From an uncultured Clostridia bacterium (lineage in GTDB: Bacteria; Bacillota; Clostridia; Oscillospirales; Acutalibacteraceae), in contig CANRDH010000078.1 in NCBI GenBank assembly GCA_947629295.1, forward strand, positions 1 through 7,204: a stretch of DNA of 7,204 bases, in the 5' to 3' direction. Positions within the stretch are counted from its first letter, which is position 1. Each line of letters opens with the position of its first letter. Below are positions 1 through 5,643 of the stretch, one piece after another. The notes under the pieces are model-generated. The model saw only the letters and a program-made list of their open reading frames with translations, was not told the DNA's origin and did no database searches. Position numbers and translations under genes: made by a program.

Positions 1-717
1 GCACATCTTCCTGAACTTTGTGAAGCACTTAAAACCGCTCTCCGTGATACATGGGTTGAGGAGCGTGGTATACAGCTAAGGCAAATAGGTATCAGTGTTA
101 CTCCGGATGATGAAACAAAGGAACTCCTCAAAGAAAGAAGCAGAGTTGCTATGTTCAACAATGCCGGCATGAGAGAAACAATGATGCAGAAGAATATATC
201 CGAAGGTATCAGAGATGCCGGTTCAAATGCAAATGGTGCAATGGCAGGCTTTATGGGCGTCGGCATGGGTATGAATGCTGCCGGCGGCTTTATGCAGGGA
301 GCTTCAAATACCAATATGCAGCAGATGCAGATGGAGCAGCAGATGATGCAGCAACAGCGGATGCAGCAGCCGACAGCCGTTGCGGCGCAGACAGTTGCAC
401 CGGCGGCACCCGCAGCACCCGCAGCTCCGGCGGCAGGCGGATGGGACTGTGACTGCGGAAAAAAGGGCAACACAGGAAAATTCTGTGCCGAATGCGGAAA
501 GCCTAAGCCGGCTCCGGCTTCGTCAGGAGAATGGACTTGTGTCTGCGGCGTCGTAAATACAGGTAAGTTCTGCGCTGAATGCGGTGCAAAGCGTCCGGAG
601 GACAAGCCTAAAAAGATTAAATGCGATAAATGCGGTTATGAACCCGATATGAGTCAGCCCATCCCGAAATTCTGTCCCGAATGCGGAGATCCGATAAACG
701 ATGCGGATTTTACCTAA
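1..717 (+). CDS. SPFH-domain (YdjI-like) protein with three C-terminal zinc ribbons, 5' partial
   Basis: The frame is open from base 1, so the gene begins upstream; 238 C-terminal residues are visible. Residues 1-50 read like the end of an SPFH/Band 7 domain (pattern LKTALRDTWVEERGI, then QIGISVTPDDE). A Gly/Met-rich stretch (residues 80-100), a Gln/Met-rich stretch (105-123) and a PAA-repeat linker (134-145) follow. Three zinc knuckles come next: C150, C152, C162, C165; C180, C182, C191, C194; and C208, C211, C225, C228. This order (SPFH, flexible linker, zinc ribbons) is typical of the Firmicute 'virion core/SPFH' family that includes B. subtilis YdjI. From memory, YdjI links PspA to the membrane together with YdjG and YdjH. 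The next two genes resemble YdjG and YdjH, which supports the call. An internal ATG at 151 is not the start, because the upstream residues fit the family. The molecular role here is inferred. Confidence 0.85.
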   Translation, partial: AHLPELCEALKTALRDTWVEERGIQLRQIGISVTPDDETKELLKERSRVAMFNNAGMRETMMQKNISEGIRDAGSNANGAMAGFMGVGMGMNAAGGFMQGASNTNMQQMQMEQQMMQQQRMQQPTAVAAQTVAPAAPAAPAAPAAGGWDCDCGKKGNTGKFCAECGKPKPAPASSGEWTCVCGVVNTGKFCAECGAKRPEDKPKKIKCDKCGYEPDMSQPIPKFCPECGDPINDADFT

Positions 718-1027
718 GCTTCGATTGAAAAATCATGGGATAGATAACAGATATTGACAGTTTTTATTGTATTGACTGCTCTGCATGAGCGAAAAATAAA
801 ATCGCCGCACTGAGTTGCGGCAGTATACGGCAGTTTTAGAACAAGTTACAAAAAAGGAATAGTCCGGAGGCACAGCCTCCGGCTGCCGTTTGCAGACGGC
901 AGGGGCTTATCTTCCGGTTCTTTATATTGTCAGATTAGCCTTATTGCCTGTTTACAATAACTGTACCCGCCACCTGAGCGTGGCGGCAATTTCTTACATA
1001 ATGATATAAGGGGTGAGCTCCGATTTT
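718..1027. other. Hairpin-rich intergenic region between SPFH and zinc-ribbon genes
   Basis: About 310 bp without a credible gene. It holds four perfect-stem hairpins (described separately, 804-986) and no classical stem followed by a T-run directly after the SPFH stop codon, so read-through into the next gene is possible. A TTGACA at 754 lacks a matching -10. TTGACT at 772-777 with AATAAA at 795-800 (17-bp spacer) is a weak promoter candidate. TACAAT at 953-958 is a -10-like hexamer without a well-spaced -35. The last 20 bases contain the AAGGGGTGAG ribosome-binding stretch of the following gene. Confidence 0.6.
804..986. repeat. Cluster of four GC-rich inverted repeats (hairpins)
   Basis: Four perfect stems lie within 183 bp. 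(1) 804-809/816-821, GCCGCA with loop CTGAGT. (2) 864-871/875-882, CCGGAGGC with loop ACA. (3) 883-889/896-902, CTGCCGT with a 6-nt loop, starting on the base after stem 2 ends. (4) 967-973/980-986, CCGCCAC with loop CTGAGC. Hairpins 1 and 4 share the hexaloop pattern CTGAG[CT] and look like diverged copies of one motif. None has a good T-tract on the plus strand. On the minus strand hairpin 1 is followed by GATTTTATTTTT, so it could act as a terminator in that direction. A dispersed intergenic palindromic repeat or a structured untranslated region of the operon are both possible. Confidence 0.6.
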
Positions 1028-2092
1028 ATGGAAACGTTAGCGTATAAGTGTATAAACTGCGGAGGTCCTCTTCAATATGACGCAGGCAAGCAGAAATTTG
1101 CCTGTGAGTATTGCCGTAGTGAATTTACCGAGGAGATTCTTCAAAAGCATTTCGGTAAGCTTGAGGAACAGCTTAACGAGGAAGCAAAATCCGAGGAAAT
1201 GAGCGAGGAGGATAAGCTTTACGGTACGGCGCTTTTTACCTGTCAGAGCTGCGGCGCCGAGGTTATTGCCGAAACAGAAAATACAGCGGCAACATTCTGT
1301 GTATATTGCCATAGTCCCGTTGTTCTTACAAACAGACTTAAAGGTGAGTTTAAGCCGAATATGGTTATTCCGTTCAAGATATCTGAGGAGGATGCGAAAC
1401 AAAAATTCCGTGAGTTCTGTAAAAAGAAATGGTTTATTCCGAAGGATTTTGTTTCGGATGCTCAGCTTGATATGATGAAAGGTGTCTATTATCCGTATTG
1501 GCTTGTTGACTCCCGCAAGGACGGCGGCATCTCCGCTACGGCTGAAAAGGTCAGAACATGGCGTGAGGGCGATTATGAGTATAAGGAAACAAAAATATAC
1601 AGGGTACGTCGTGCGGGCATAATAAACTTTATGAATTATCCGCAGGCTGCTCTCAGCGAAGACAATAACAAGAATATACTTAAATATGTAAATCCATATG
1701 ATGATGAGGATTTCAGACCGTTTACCATGGCATATCTTTCCGGTTTTCTTGCTGAAAAAAGAGATCTTGAAAGAGAACAGGTGCAGAATGATGTGGATAA
1801 AGCTCTTGCAGAATATGCAAAAAAGATATATAGGGAAACCGTTGAGGGCTATGATTCTGTAAGGGTAGACGATTTTGAACTGAAAACTCTCACGGAGAAT
1901 TGGGAGTATGCCCTTATGCCCGTGTGGATGATGACCTTTAAATATAGGGATAAGATGTATATGTATGCCATGAACGGACAGACAGGCAAGAATTTCGGTG
2001 CTCTGCCTCTTTCTAAGGGTAAGCTTGCACTGTTCGGGATCGGTTTGTTTATTGCACTTGTGATAATAGCTTATTTCCTGATGGGAGGTTAA
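1028..2092 (+). CDS. TFIIB-type zinc-ribbon membrane protein (YdjG-like)
   Basis: This 354-residue protein carries two treble-clef/zinc-ribbon motifs at the N terminus: C8, C11, C26, C29 and C72, C75, C91, C94. They are separated by an acidic, probably helical segment (36-63). The central part contains VIPFKISEEDAK (113-124) and GVYYPYWLVD (152-161). A conserved-looking LMPVWMMTFKY and YAMNGQTGK (296-321) precede one membrane helix at about 332-351, with only a few residues after it. Most of the protein is therefore predicted to be cytosolic and anchored at its C terminus. This layout matches the Firmicute TFIIB-type zinc-ribbon family encoded beside SPFH and TPM proteins (compare YdjG). I chose ATG 1028 because METLAYKCINCGG fits the family and AAGGGGTGAG (1008-1017) can serve as its RBS. 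A GTG at 1013 would overlap that RBS. The next gene starts 8 bp after the stop, indicating an operon. Confidence 0.82.
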   Translation: METLAYKCINCGGPLQYDAGKQKFACEYCRSEFTEEILQKHFGKLEEQLNEEAKSEEMSEEDKLYGTALFTCQSCGAEVIAETENTAATFCVYCHSPVVLTNRLKGEFKPNMVIPFKISEEDAKQKFREFCKKKWFIPKDFVSDAQLDMMKGVYYPYWLVDSRKDGGISATAEKVRTWREGDYEYKETKIYRVRRAGIINFMNYPQAALSEDNNKNILKYVNPYDDEDFRPFTMAYLSGFLAEKRDLEREQVQNDVDKALAEYAKKIYRETVEGYDSVRVDDFELKTLTENWEYALMPVWMMTFKYRDKMYMYAMNGQTGKNFGALPLSKGKLALFGIGLFIALVIIAYFLMGG

Positions 2093-2100
2093 TCAGTGTT

Positions 2101-2574
2101 ATGAAAAAAAACAGGTTGTTTATAAAGCTATTTATGCTTTTTACTGTTCTTATGCTGGCAGCAGTGTTTTCTTTGACAGCAGCCGCCGCTGAGCCGGATA
2201 ACACTGCCGACGGTGCAGCTGTCAATGTCGAAGCAGTTACCGCCGGGGCTGACGATACCGTCAACGGTGTCGCTGTAAATGCCGGAGCAGTTGCCGCAGG
2301 AGCGGATAGTACTGCCGACGGTGCCGCTGCCAATGCCGAATATCAGGTGCTTTCTTCCTCAGGCGGCATTAAAAAAAATCTTGTTGAAATTATACTTTTG
2401 TCAGCTGTAGTCAGTATTGTCGTAACGGTTGTTATATGCTTCAAATATAAATTCAACGGCAAGACCGAGCCGTATCCCTATAATAAAAAAGCACCGCTCA
2501 ATCTGAGTGTATCTGAGGATATCCATATTGACACAAAGGTTGAGAGAAAAAAGATAGAAAAAAATAATAATTAA
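2101..2574 (+). CDS. Small membrane protein with YdjH/TPM-protein-like ends but no TPM domain
   Basis: The 157 residues divide as follows: a signal peptide (1-30, KKNR then a hydrophobic core, probable cut after the Ala run near 30); an Ala/Asp/Val/Gly repeat region (33-80); a short Ser/Gly linker; one membrane helix (about 94-114); and a 40-residue basic cytosolic tail containing LNLSVSEDIHIDTKVERKK. From memory, the tail resembles that of TPM-domain proteins that follow the zinc-ribbon gene in related genomes (pattern LNLTxxxDxFLYxxVTRxxR). The roughly 120-residue TPM domain normally found between signal peptide and membrane helix is missing, replaced by the repeat. GGGAGG at 2083-2088, inside the end of the upstream gene, is the probable RBS, 12 bases from the ATG. 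It is best read as the third member of the YdjI/G/H-like operon. The TPM relationship is an inference from layout and tail. Confidence 0.7.
   Translation: MKKNRLFIKLFMLFTVLMLAAVFSLTAAAAEPDNTADGAAVNVEAVTAGADDTVNGVAVNAGAVAAGADSTADGAAANAEYQVLSSSGGIKKNLVEIILLSAVVSIVVTVVICFKYKFNGKTEPYPYNKKAPLNLSVSEDIHIDTKVERKKIEKNNN
2197..2340 (+). repeat. In-frame 54-bp tandem repeat, about 2.7 copies
   Basis: Units are 2197-2250, 2251-2304 and a partial 2305-2340. They encode D-x-T-x-x-G-x-A-x-N-x-x-A-V-x-A-G-A (residues 33-50, 51-68, 69-80 of the host protein). By hand comparison, units 1 and 2 agree at 39 of 54 bases and unit 3 agrees with unit 1 at 31 of 36. Many differences are silent or conservative (Ala/Val, Asp/Asn), so the repeat looks kept at the protein level. 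It forms an extracytoplasmic low-complexity spacer. Confidence 0.85.
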
Positions 2575-2617
2575 TGGAGAATACTTTTGAACTCAGAACA
2601 GAAGTAAGTGGTGGAAT

Positions 2618-3136
2618 ATGAGATTTGATGTTATGCCTGTTGCAACAGAAAAACAAATTATTGAGGTTGAACAGGCTGCGAATAATGTCTGGCATAATTA
2701 TTATAAGGACATATTTTCTCCCGAACAGATAAGCTATATGCTGGAAAAGTATCAATCAAGAAAGGCTCTGAGAAAACAGCTTTCCGAGGGATATATGTAC
2801 TATATGCTTTTGGCGGATGATAAGCTGGCGGGATATATGTGTATGATGATAAAAACTGAATACGTATTTCTTGCAAGGCTGTATATCAAGGCTGAATACC
2901 GCCGTCAGGGTCTTGCAAGGCGGGCAATAAAATATGTTGATACCATTTTTTCCAATCCCGAGTTGGGTCTTGTACATATAAATAAGATACGTCTCAGAGT
3001 GGAAAGAGAAAACAGCTTTGCCATAAACGTATATGAGCATTTGGGTTTTTATAAGATTAAATCTGAGGATACGGATATAGGCGGAGGCTTTGTCTGTAAG
3101 GAATATATTATGGAAAGACAAATCAAAAGTAATTGA
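2618..3136 (+). CDS. GNAT-family N-acetyltransferase (PaiA-like)
   Basis: At 172 residues this is the usual length for a single GNAT domain, which transfers an acetyl group from acetyl-CoA to an amine. The acetyl-CoA pyrophosphate-binding signature R-R-Q-G-L-A is at residues 95-100, directly after the LYIKAEY strand. RVERENSFAINVYEHLGF (128-144 region) is the typical strand 5/helix 4 motif with N, A, Y and GF. The N-terminal half (Y29 to about L70, with SPEQISYMLEKY and LAGYM) and the C-terminal D-IGGGF-EYIMER pattern resemble the PaiA/spermidine-acetyltransferase branch, but the substrate cannot be read from sequence. The start is ATG 2618; the nearby GTGG is a weak, closely spaced RBS and no better in-frame start is visible. 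The gene lies 43 bp after the small membrane protein and 13 bp before the next, so it is probably cotranscribed with them. Confidence 0.88.
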   Translation: MRFDVMPVATEKQIIEVEQAANNVWHNYYKDIFSPEQISYMLEKYQSRKALRKQLSEGYMYYMLLADDKLAGYMCMMIKTEYVFLARLYIKAEYRRQGLARRAIKYVDTIFSNPELGLVHINKIRLRVERENSFAINVYEHLGFYKIKSEDTDIGGGFVCKEYIMERQIKSN

Positions 3137-3149
3137 GGCGAATTTGACT

Positions 3150-3560
3150 ATGGGAAATAAGCTGAGGGTATACATAAACAGTCTGCATGAGCTGATAGAC
3201 AGCGGGAAAGAAATTGAGGATATAGAGCTGTTCAAGCAGGAGCTTTTCAGGGAAATACAGTTCTGGCAGCATGAAAGGCTTGTCCATCTGCTTGTAACCT
3301 TTTTATTCGCAATAGTGACCGTTGCGGTTCTGCTTGTGCTGGTATTTTACGCAAGTATACCGCTGCTTATTTTATTCGTGTTGCTTTTGGTCCTTCTCAT
3401 ACCGTATATAAAGCATTATTACATATTGGAAAACGGGGTGCAGACCTTATATGTTATGTATGAGGAGATAGAGAGAAGAAGTCAGTCTGTATGCAGGGCG
3501 TGGCTTCCTGAGGAATACGGCATAAAGATAAAGCCGTTTTCGGATAACGGTAAAAAGTAA
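3150..3560 (+). CDS. Two-helix membrane protein of unknown function
   Basis: I do not recognise the family. The 136 residues begin with an amphipathic, charged N-terminal helix region (1-43, HELIDSGKEIEDIELFKQELFREIQFW). Two very hydrophobic Leu/Val-rich membrane helices follow at about 45-67 and 70-87, joined by a tight turn (YASIP). A C-terminal soluble part (88-136) contains YEEIERRSQSV. A short helical hairpin with both ends in the cytosol is the simplest topology. I chose ATG 3150, with GAGG (3135-3138) overlapping the stop codon of the acetyltransferase gene as RBS; the frame stays open back to 3090, which would give a 47-bp overlap and no RBS. TTG 3144 is a less likely start. It is the last gene before the hairpin at 3562, so it ends the operon. 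Confidence 0.75.
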   Translation: MGNKLRVYINSLHELIDSGKEIEDIELFKQELFREIQFWQHERLVHLLVTFLFAIVTVAVLLVLVFYASIPLLILFVLLLVLLIPYIKHYYILENGVQTLYVMYEEIERRSQSVCRAWLPEEYGIKIKPFSDNGKK

Positions 3561-3561
3561 G

Positions 3562-3615
3562 AAACAGGACAGCGATTCACGGGGCTTGACCTATGGATAG
3601 CTGTCCTGTTTTATG
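3562..3615. terminator. Probable bidirectional terminator between convergent genes
   Basis: A perfect 12-bp stem, AAACAGGACAGC (3562-3573) with GCTGTCCTGTTT (3600-3611), encloses a 26-base loop. It starts one base after the plus-strand stop codon, and the right arm runs into TTTTATGTTATT. On the minus strand the left arm reads into GTTTCTTACTTTTT, so it can also serve the converging gene that ends at 3655. The loop is longer than usual, which lowers certainty about strength. Confidence 0.7.
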
Positions 3616-3654
3616 TTATTAATAATTCATTTAACGGCAGGCAGATTTACGCAT

Positions 3655-4299
3655 TTATTCGTCATCCTCATCACTGTAATCAGCCTCGATATAATCGTCA
3701 TTGTTTCCCTTTTTGCCTCCTCGTGAGCTCTTTGCCGATTTTGCGGCGCCCTTGAGAAATTTAGAAATATAGACCATCGTTACAAGGTCCCAGACGCCGT
3801 CGAATATGAGCGATATGCCAATGAATATCATAAGTAAATTTGCGGCTCCGAAAGGATTAAAAAACGCTATGATACTCGCCGCAATTACAAGGACGGCACC
3901 GACAGCCTGTATTCTCCAGCCTTTGGATTTAAGGCGGGCAAATTCAAGCGCATATTGGAGCTTCAGAACTGCACCGATAAAAAGTATCATTGTCAAAATA
4001 ATTGCTATGATTGCAGCCAAAAATTCGGGTTTTATGAGTATAAATGCTCCGAAAAGGAGAAGGGCACAGCCCTGAACCAAGGAAAAGGAGCCGAAAAACT
4101 CATTTTTTACCCTGAAATACTCTATTACCTTGAACAGTCCCCATATACAGAGTATTACTCCCAATATATAGCATATGATAGCCGATGACAGAGAGGGAAA
4201 TATGACGAGAAATATACCGAGCAGAACAATTCCTATGTTAAGCAATATAAATTCCCGTGCTACCTCCACAGTTTTATTTTTTTTCTTGCCGATATTCAT
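3655..4299 (-). CDS. DUF308/HdeD-like six-helix membrane protein
   Basis: Of 214 residues, about 170 form six membrane helices in three pairs (roughly 17-34, 38-58, 72-90, 94-115, 131-147, 153-171). The helices carry repeated small-residue and aromatic patterns such as LGIFLVIFPSLSSA, LFGAFILIKPEF and IIAFFNPFGAA. This internal 'helix, F/I-x-P, helix' repeat is characteristic of the DUF308 (HdeD) family. HdeD is linked to acid resistance in Escherichia coli, but the Firmicute relatives have no settled function. A cytosolic tail follows the last helix, first basic (K180-K197), then strongly acidic (DDYIEADYSDEDDE). The ATG at 4299 is preceded by AAAGGAGGT (minus strand, 4307-4315), 8 bases upstream, a near-ideal RBS. 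The gene appears monocistronic, divergent from ytaF and convergent with the operon ending at 3560. Confidence 0.85.
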   Translation of the reverse strand: MNIGKKKNKTVEVAREFILLNIGIVLLGIFLVIFPSLSSAIICYILGVILCIWGLFKVIEYFRVKNEFFGSFSLVQGCALLLFGAFILIKPEFLAAIIAIILTMILFIGAVLKLQYALEFARLKSKGWRIQAVGAVLVIAASIIAFFNPFGAANLLMIFIGISLIFDGVWDLVTMVYISKFLKGAAKSAKSSRGGKKGNNDDYIEADYSDEDDE

Positions 4300-4332
4300 A
4301 AAGCTGACCTCCTTTGGTATTCTGTGATTGCT

Positions 4333-4341
4333 ATTATAACA
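4333..4341 (-). promoter_or_regulatory. Extended -10 promoter of the DUF308 gene
   Basis: Read on the minus strand this is TGTTATAAT: a perfect TATAAT preceded by the TGn extension. No good -35 lies 16-18 bases further up (TTACTT is the nearest), which is acceptable for an extended -10 promoter. The predicted start near 4326 would give a leader of about 26 bases containing the RBS. Confidence 0.6.
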
Positions 4342-4492
4342 CTTTTTACTGAGAAAAGTAATATTTTTAGGAATAATATAATAGAAAATATTTTGCCGCA
4401 GCTTGAGTTATATAAAATATTATAATAGCCGCAATACTAAACTGTTGACATGGATGCTTTCGATTCGCACACGATTATCGGTTTGCATAGTA

Positions 4493-4526
4493 TGTAAACA
4501 GCAAGGCTTAGCCTTGTTTGGTTACA
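4493..4526 (+). other. Imperfect stem-loop upstream of ytaF
   Basis: The core stem CAAGGC/GCCTTG (4502-4507/4511-4516) closes a TTA loop. Flanking TGTAA (4493-4497) can pair with TTACA (4522-4526) after a small internal loop. It ends 22 bases before the TTG start. There is no T-run after it, so a terminator is unlikely. It may be a leader structure or operator. A perfect TATAAT at 4421-4426 upstream is a possible -10 for ytaF, but its -35 partner is badly spaced (TTGCCG at 4393-4398). Confidence 0.4.
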
Positions 4527-4548
4527 TTGATATCGGGACGGTGCAGGT

Positions 4549-5172
4549 TTGGATATATATGAAATACTTGTTCTTTCCGCAGCGCTTAGTATAGACGCAT
4601 TTGGAATCGGCGCCAGCTGTGCTTTCAGGGGAATAAAAAATCCGCCTGTTTCAAAGCTTGTTATATGTATGGTATCCGTTGCGGTGACTGCGGCGGCGGC
4701 TTTCCTCGGAGGAATTATAGGTAAGCTTATGCCGGAATATGTGGGAAGGATTTCCGGCTCGGTTCTGCTTATTATTCTGGGTATTTATGTCGCTGTCGGC
4801 GCGGTAAAGGAAGAAAAAAATAAAAAGGACGATTGTGCGGCGGATGGTTCTCCTCTTGAAACGGCTGCAAAAATACTCCGCAGCCCAACCTCATGCGATA
4901 TGGACAGTTCATCCACGGTCGATATAAGGGAGGCGCTTTATATAGGCGCAGCTTTGTCGGCGGATTCTTTTTCGGCGGGTATCGGAGCAGGAATTGGCGG
5001 AGCTGTATTGACAGTACCGGTATTATGCGGTGCTTTTCAGTTGCTGCTGCTTTGTTTGGGCGAGCTCCTGGGGAAGTATCTTAAAGCATTTTGTAATATA
5101 AGACAGCTTTGGTTCAGTCTTTTATCGGCGCTTATGCTCACAGCTATAGGCGTTGTAAAATTATTTATATAA
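4549..5172 (+). CDS. ytaF: Sporulation-associated membrane protein YtaF (MntP superfamily)
   Basis: At 207 residues it is close to the roughly 210 of B. subtilis YtaF. Two homologous halves each begin with a matching acidic helix motif: SIDAFGIG (14-21, Asp16) and SADSFSAGIG (137-146, Asp139). In the related manganese exporter MntP the equivalent Asp residues lie in the membrane and are important. About six membrane helices are visible (roughly 3-24, 35-57, 67-87, 128-150, 155-175, 185-206). The long loop between halves (88-127) contains KILRSPTSCDMDSSS, a YtaF-like stretch whose D117-E128 segment fits an EF-hand-like metal loop. The start is TTG 4549, because an in-frame stop lies at 4528 and no ATG or GTG intervenes; this puts Asp16 at the usual distance. 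RBS support is weak (GGGACGG at 4535-4541). The substrate is unknown; YtaF is named for sporulation-linked expression, not a proven transport role. Confidence 0.85.
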   Translation: MDIYEILVLSAALSIDAFGIGASCAFRGIKNPPVSKLVICMVSVAVTAAAAFLGGIIGKLMPEYVGRISGSVLLIILGIYVAVGAVKEEKNKKDDCAADGSPLETAAKILRSPTSCDMDSSSTVDIREALYIGAALSADSFSAGIGAGIGGAVLTVPVLCGAFQLLLLCLGELLGKYLKAFCNIRQLWFSLLSALMLTAIGVVKLFI

Positions 5173-5466
5173 TTACGGCAATATCTTACAAAGAGGTTTT
5201 GGTTTCAGCGCTGCGGTGCAGTCGTTCTGCGCAGTAAAATCCCTGTTGTACACATGGAAATTCAAATATAATAACTGTTTGTCATATTTTGAGCTTTTGC
5301 ACAAAAGATACTGTTAGTTATTGTGTATTGATACAGAAATTATGTTTTGTATATTTTGACATATTTTTATTTCCTATTCTTCGATTCAGTTAAATTGTAG
5401 TGCCGTTTATCTAAAAAATAAAGAGAAAAAATAATTTTTTTTATTCAAACAAACTTTTGTATAGTG

Positions 5467-5480
5467 ATTTTGTACAAAAT
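5467..5480. promoter_or_regulatory. Perfect 14-bp palindrome, candidate operator
   Basis: ATTTTGTACAAAAT equals its own reverse complement. A near copy of its core, TTTTGCACAAAA, lies at 5295-5306, and half-site-like TTTTGTATA copies lie at 5345 and 5455. The palindrome is about 130 bp upstream of the -35 of the sugar-binding protein promoter, so a regulator acting from a distance or by looping is possible. The surrounding sequence is very AT-rich, which raises the chance of coincidental matches. Confidence 0.35.
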
Positions 5481-5612
5481 GATAATGTACTAAATTCATA
5501 GAATTAATAGATGATTTTATAAATTATAACCAACATTTGAGTTTTTAAGCGTTAAATTAAACAAAATTAATTACTAAAATTTGTATATATTAATAAAAAT
5601 GACAATCGGCCA

Positions 5613-5641
5613 TTGAAATTAAATTACCTCTATGTTATCAT
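5613..5641 (+). promoter_or_regulatory. SigA-type promoter of the sugar-binding lipoprotein gene
   Basis: The -35 TTGAAA (5613-5618) and -10 TATCAT (5636-5641) each match consensus at five of six bases. They are 17 bp apart, and the -10 carries a TGn extension (TG at 5633-5634). The predicted start near 5648 gives a leader of about 113 bases that includes the stem-loop at 5657-5700 and the RBS at 5746-5751. Confidence 0.65.
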
Positions 5642-5643
5642 TA

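Noticed and set aside
754..782. Perfect TTGACA -35 at 754-759
   Set aside because: The sequence 16-18 bases downstream (around TGCTCT) is not a -10, so it was not called as a promoter.
2049..2333. 94-residue minus-strand reading frame rich in Ala, Thr, Ser and Val
   Set aside because: It is the reverse-strand shadow of the 54-bp repeat and of the signal peptide of the real gene.
3090..3149. Upstream extension of the two-helix membrane protein
   Set aside because: It would overlap the acetyltransferase gene by 47 bp and has no RBS; ATG 3150 has a GAGG at suitable distance.
4445..4478. TTGACA at 4445-4450 as ytaF -35
   Set aside because: The nearest -10-like hexamer (GATTAT) is 22 bases away, too far for a standard promoter.
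4427..4548. yybP-ykoY manganese riboswitch before ytaF (expected for some MntP relatives)
   Set aside because: The conserved riboswitch core segments are not visible; only a simple stem-loop is present.
4403..4594. 63-residue plus-strand reading frame upstream of ytaF
   Set aside because: It overlaps the start of ytaF in another frame, has no RBS and no family-like features.
5356..5384. Perfect TTGACA at 5356-5361 in the AT-rich region
   Set aside because: No acceptable -10 at normal spacing; TATTCT at 5375 is too close (13 bp).
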